A stretch of 34,684 nt of DNA from Verrucomicrobiota bacterium (GTDB lineage: Bacteria > Verrucomicrobiota > Verrucomicrobiia > Limisphaerales > JADJPG01). Both the position numbers and the translations under genes were made by a program. The notes under the pieces are model-generated. The model was not told the origin of the DNA, searched no databases, and saw only the letters and a program-made list of their open reading frames with translations. Below, piece after piece: positions 32,840-34,684 of the stretch (positions are counted from its first letter, which is position 1; the number at the start of each line of letters is the position of its first letter). The DNA lies in NCBI GenBank assembly GCA_016713365.1, contig JADJPG010000061.1:1-34684 (forward strand). The letters run 5' to 3'.

Positions 32840-34684
32840 AGCCTTACTCCTCATCGCGAGTCCCTTGGCAGCCGCCGTCGCTCGAGGAGATGCAAACGTT
32901 GCTCCCGCAGTTTCAGTTTCTCTCGCTGATCGGTCGCGGTGGGATGGGCGCGGTGTATCAGGCGCGGCAGCTGTCATTGAACCGGACCGTTGCGATCAAA
33001 GTTCTGCCCGCCGCGCTGGTCAGCGAGGCCGAGTCGGATTTCGCGGAGCGCTTCCGGCTTGAAGCGAAGACGATGGCGAAGCTCACGCATCCGGGCATTG
33101 TGAGCGTGTTCGATTCCGGCGAGGCGGGCGGGTTGCTCTACATCGTGATGGAGTACGTCGATGGCACGGATGTGGCGCGGATGATTCAGAGCGAGGGGAA
33201 ATTGCCGCCGGAACAGGCGAGTGCGTTGCTCGCGCAAGTGTGCGACGCGCTGCACTACGCGCATCAGAACGGGGTCATCCATCGCGACCTCAAGCCGTCC
33301 AACCTGCTTGTCACGCGCGAGGGTCGCGTGAAGATCGCGGACTTCGGTCTGGCGAAGCACAACGACGAAGCGTTGCTGGGGCTGACGAAGACCAACGTCG
33401 CCATCGGCACGCCGGACTTTCTCGCGCCGGAAGCGTGGACGCCGGGCACGCCGCTCGATGCGCGCGCGGATGTCTATGCGCTCGGCGTGACGTTGTATCA
33501 AATGCTGACGGGCGAAGTGCCGCGTGGTTTGTGGAAGATGCCGAGCGTGAAGGTCGGCACGGACCCGCGCTTCGATGCGATCGTGGATCGCGCGATGCAA
33601 CCGGAACGCGAGGCGCGCTACCAGTCGTCCACTGAACTCCGCCGCGACTTGGAGAAAATTCGGACGGAACCGGTCGAGGACGGTAAGGCGAGTCTCTCCG
33701 CGCAGGGTAGTTCGGAACGGCGCGCGCGGAGCGAAGCGCCCTCCCATTCGTCATCAGTGCGACGTCGCGTCGTCGTTGGCTCGATCATCGCGCTCATCGC
33801 CGTCATCGGTGCGGTAATCGTTCTTTGGCCGCGTTCGACGAAACAAAGCTCAACGTCGCTCGCGAGCTTGAGCACCACCAATTCGCCGGCCCGCCCCGCG
33901 CCGACGGTGCAGGACGCCGCGCGCTGGCTCGTGCGCGAGAATGCTCAGTTCAGGGTCATCAGCGGTGGACGGGAGTTTGCCGTGAAGTCGGAACAGGACA
34001 TCCCCGTCGGCGATTTTGAGATTGTGCATCTGTGGTTTGACCGCTGGCAAGGTGGGCCGCCCCAGCCGCCGCCGCCGGACGAAGAGTTCGAGGTGATGCG
34101 GGCCGTGAAGACACTTCGCTACGCCTACCTGCGCCTGCCCGGACTATCCGACGCCGCCTTCGCGTTCCTTGCCGGCAATCGCGATCTCAAAGACCTCACC
34201 ATCGTCGGTTCCAAGAAAGTGACCGATGACGTGCTGGTCCATCTCGCCGGGCTGAAGAAGTTGGAGCAACTTACCATCAGCCATTCTCCCCGGCTCACCG
34301 GCCGGGATTTTTCCAAGGCGGCCTGGCTGGCCAGCATCCAAAAGGTGGACTTCCTCTACGCCACGCTGGATGACGACGCGATTCGAGTGCTGGCCGCGTG
34401 TCCCCGGATCCGGGCCGTCAACGTGGAGGGGACACCCATCGGCGCGGATGGATTGCGTGCGCTGGTCTCCGCGCCAAACATTGTCCAGTTGAGCCTCGGC
34501 AATTGCCGGAATCTCGCGGAGCAAGATTTCGTGGAACTGCTGCCGAAATTCAGCCGGCTGACCAAGCTCGATCTGGTGGGCTCGCCGATTCAGACGGAAA
34601 CGGTCCGGGTTCTGGGAACGCTCACCAACCTTGTGGAGTTGAACCTGTTTGGCACGAGGATAGGAGATGGAGAGCTGGCCATGC
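32836..34684 (+). CDS. Transmembrane Ser/Thr protein kinase with LRR ectodomain (runs off the window)
   Basis: 616 codons are present with no stop before the window end. The Hanks-type kinase domain (about 26-270) has GRGGMGAVYQA, Lys55 in VAIKVL, HRDLKPSN (Asp151), DFGLAK and GTPDFLAPE, all catalytic residues intact. A basic linker precedes one transmembrane helix (VVVGSIIALIAVIGAVIVLW, about 311-330). The extracytoplasmic part has a Ser/Thr-rich stalk, a short beta domain (QFRVISGGREFAVKSEQD) and leucine-rich repeats of the cysteine-containing/RI type (LKDLTIVGSKKVTDDVLVHL, LTKLDLVGSPIQTETV, LVELNLFGTRIGD). It overlaps the sigma gene by four bases. The LRRs probably sense an external or envelope ligand, which is unknown. 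Confidence 0.93.
   Translation, partial: MKPYSSSRVPWQPPSLEEMQTLLPQFQFLSLIGRGGMGAVYQARQLSLNRTVAIKVLPAALVSEAESDFAERFRLEAKTMAKLTHPGIVSVFDSGEAGGLLYIVMEYVDGTDVARMIQSEGKLPPEQASALLAQVCDALHYAHQNGVIHRDLKPSNLLVTREGRVKIADFGLAKHNDEALLGLTKTNVAIGTPDFLAPEAWTPGTPLDARADVYALGVTLYQMLTGEVPRGLWKMPSVKVGTDPRFDAIVDRAMQPEREARYQSSTELRRDLEKIRTEPVEDGKASLSAQGSSERRARSEAPSHSSSVRRRVVVGSIIALIAVIGAVIVLWPRSTKQSSTSLASLSTTNSPARPAPTVQDAARWLVRENAQFRVISGGREFAVKSEQDIPVGDFEIVHLWFDRWQGGPPQPPPPDEEFEVMRAVKTLRYAYLRLPGLSDAAFAFLAGNRDLKDLTIVGSKKVTDDVLVHLAGLKKLEQLTISHSPRLTGRDFSKAAWLASIQKVDFLYATLDDDAIRVLAACPRIRAVNVEGTPIGADGLRALVSAPNIVQLSLGNCRNLAEQDFVELLPKFSRLTKLDLVGSPIQTETVRVLGTLTNLVELNLFGTRIGDGELAM

Overview
The window is GC-rich bacterial chromosome. 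Its gene content points to the Verrucomicrobiota, probably a Pedosphaera/Limisphaerales-like soil or freshwater lineage. The evidence is the combination of secreted DUF1080, DUF6807 (PmoA-like), DUF1501, DUF1579 and DUF3616 proteins, a Tat-exported sugar-isomerase-like protein, and a sigma factor overlapping a transmembrane Ser/Thr kinase with LRRs. The assignment is inferred from gene content, not from a marker tree. Most starts have weak or no Shine-Dalgarno sequence.

Layout, left to right. (1) 1-1464: a tyrosine integrase with one frameshift beside a tRNA-Thr gene, which looks like the right edge of an integrated element lying to the left. (2) 1613-3851: a leftward cupin-glutaredoxin-lipA operon and a divergent peroxiredoxin with a near-consensus promoter; redox and lipoate functions. 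(3) 3910-11790: cell-surface and secreted functions, namely a lipoprotein, a DUF1080 protein, an orphan HlyD-type adaptor, an outer-membrane barrel, a DUF6807 protein, a receiver-like protein lacking its phospho-acceptor Asp, and a sugar-isomerase-like protein. (4) 11804-13760: an accessory patch with a small orphan gene, a broken 5' copy of the guanine deaminase gene, a DUF3634-like gene, the intact deaminase and a dense hairpin array. (5) 13894-19412: housekeeping genes nadA, nnr, an adenylate kinase family gene and fmt, with two small membrane proteins of unknown role. (6) 19449-23441: a zinc-ribbon orphan, an NTF2-like protein translationally coupled to a frameshifted DUF1501 gene, a GATase-like secreted protein and a frameshifted DUF1579 gene. 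(7) 23628-26530: a membrane/coiled-coil protein followed by a tandem AAA+ ATPase, ending in a REPIN-like palindrome doublet. (8) 26545-30050: a large secreted lamin-tail/DUF3616 protein broken by many frameshifts. (9) 30164-34684: GNAT, TatD and DUF1294 genes, then the sigma factor/kinase pair, with the kinase running off the window end.

Two caveats shape the reading. At least four genes carry small indels inside otherwise conserved reading frames, so assembly error must be excluded before calling them pseudogenes. The best candidate for an uncharacterised system is the membrane/coiled-coil plus tandem-AAA module at 23628-26457; its function cannot be read from sequence alone.
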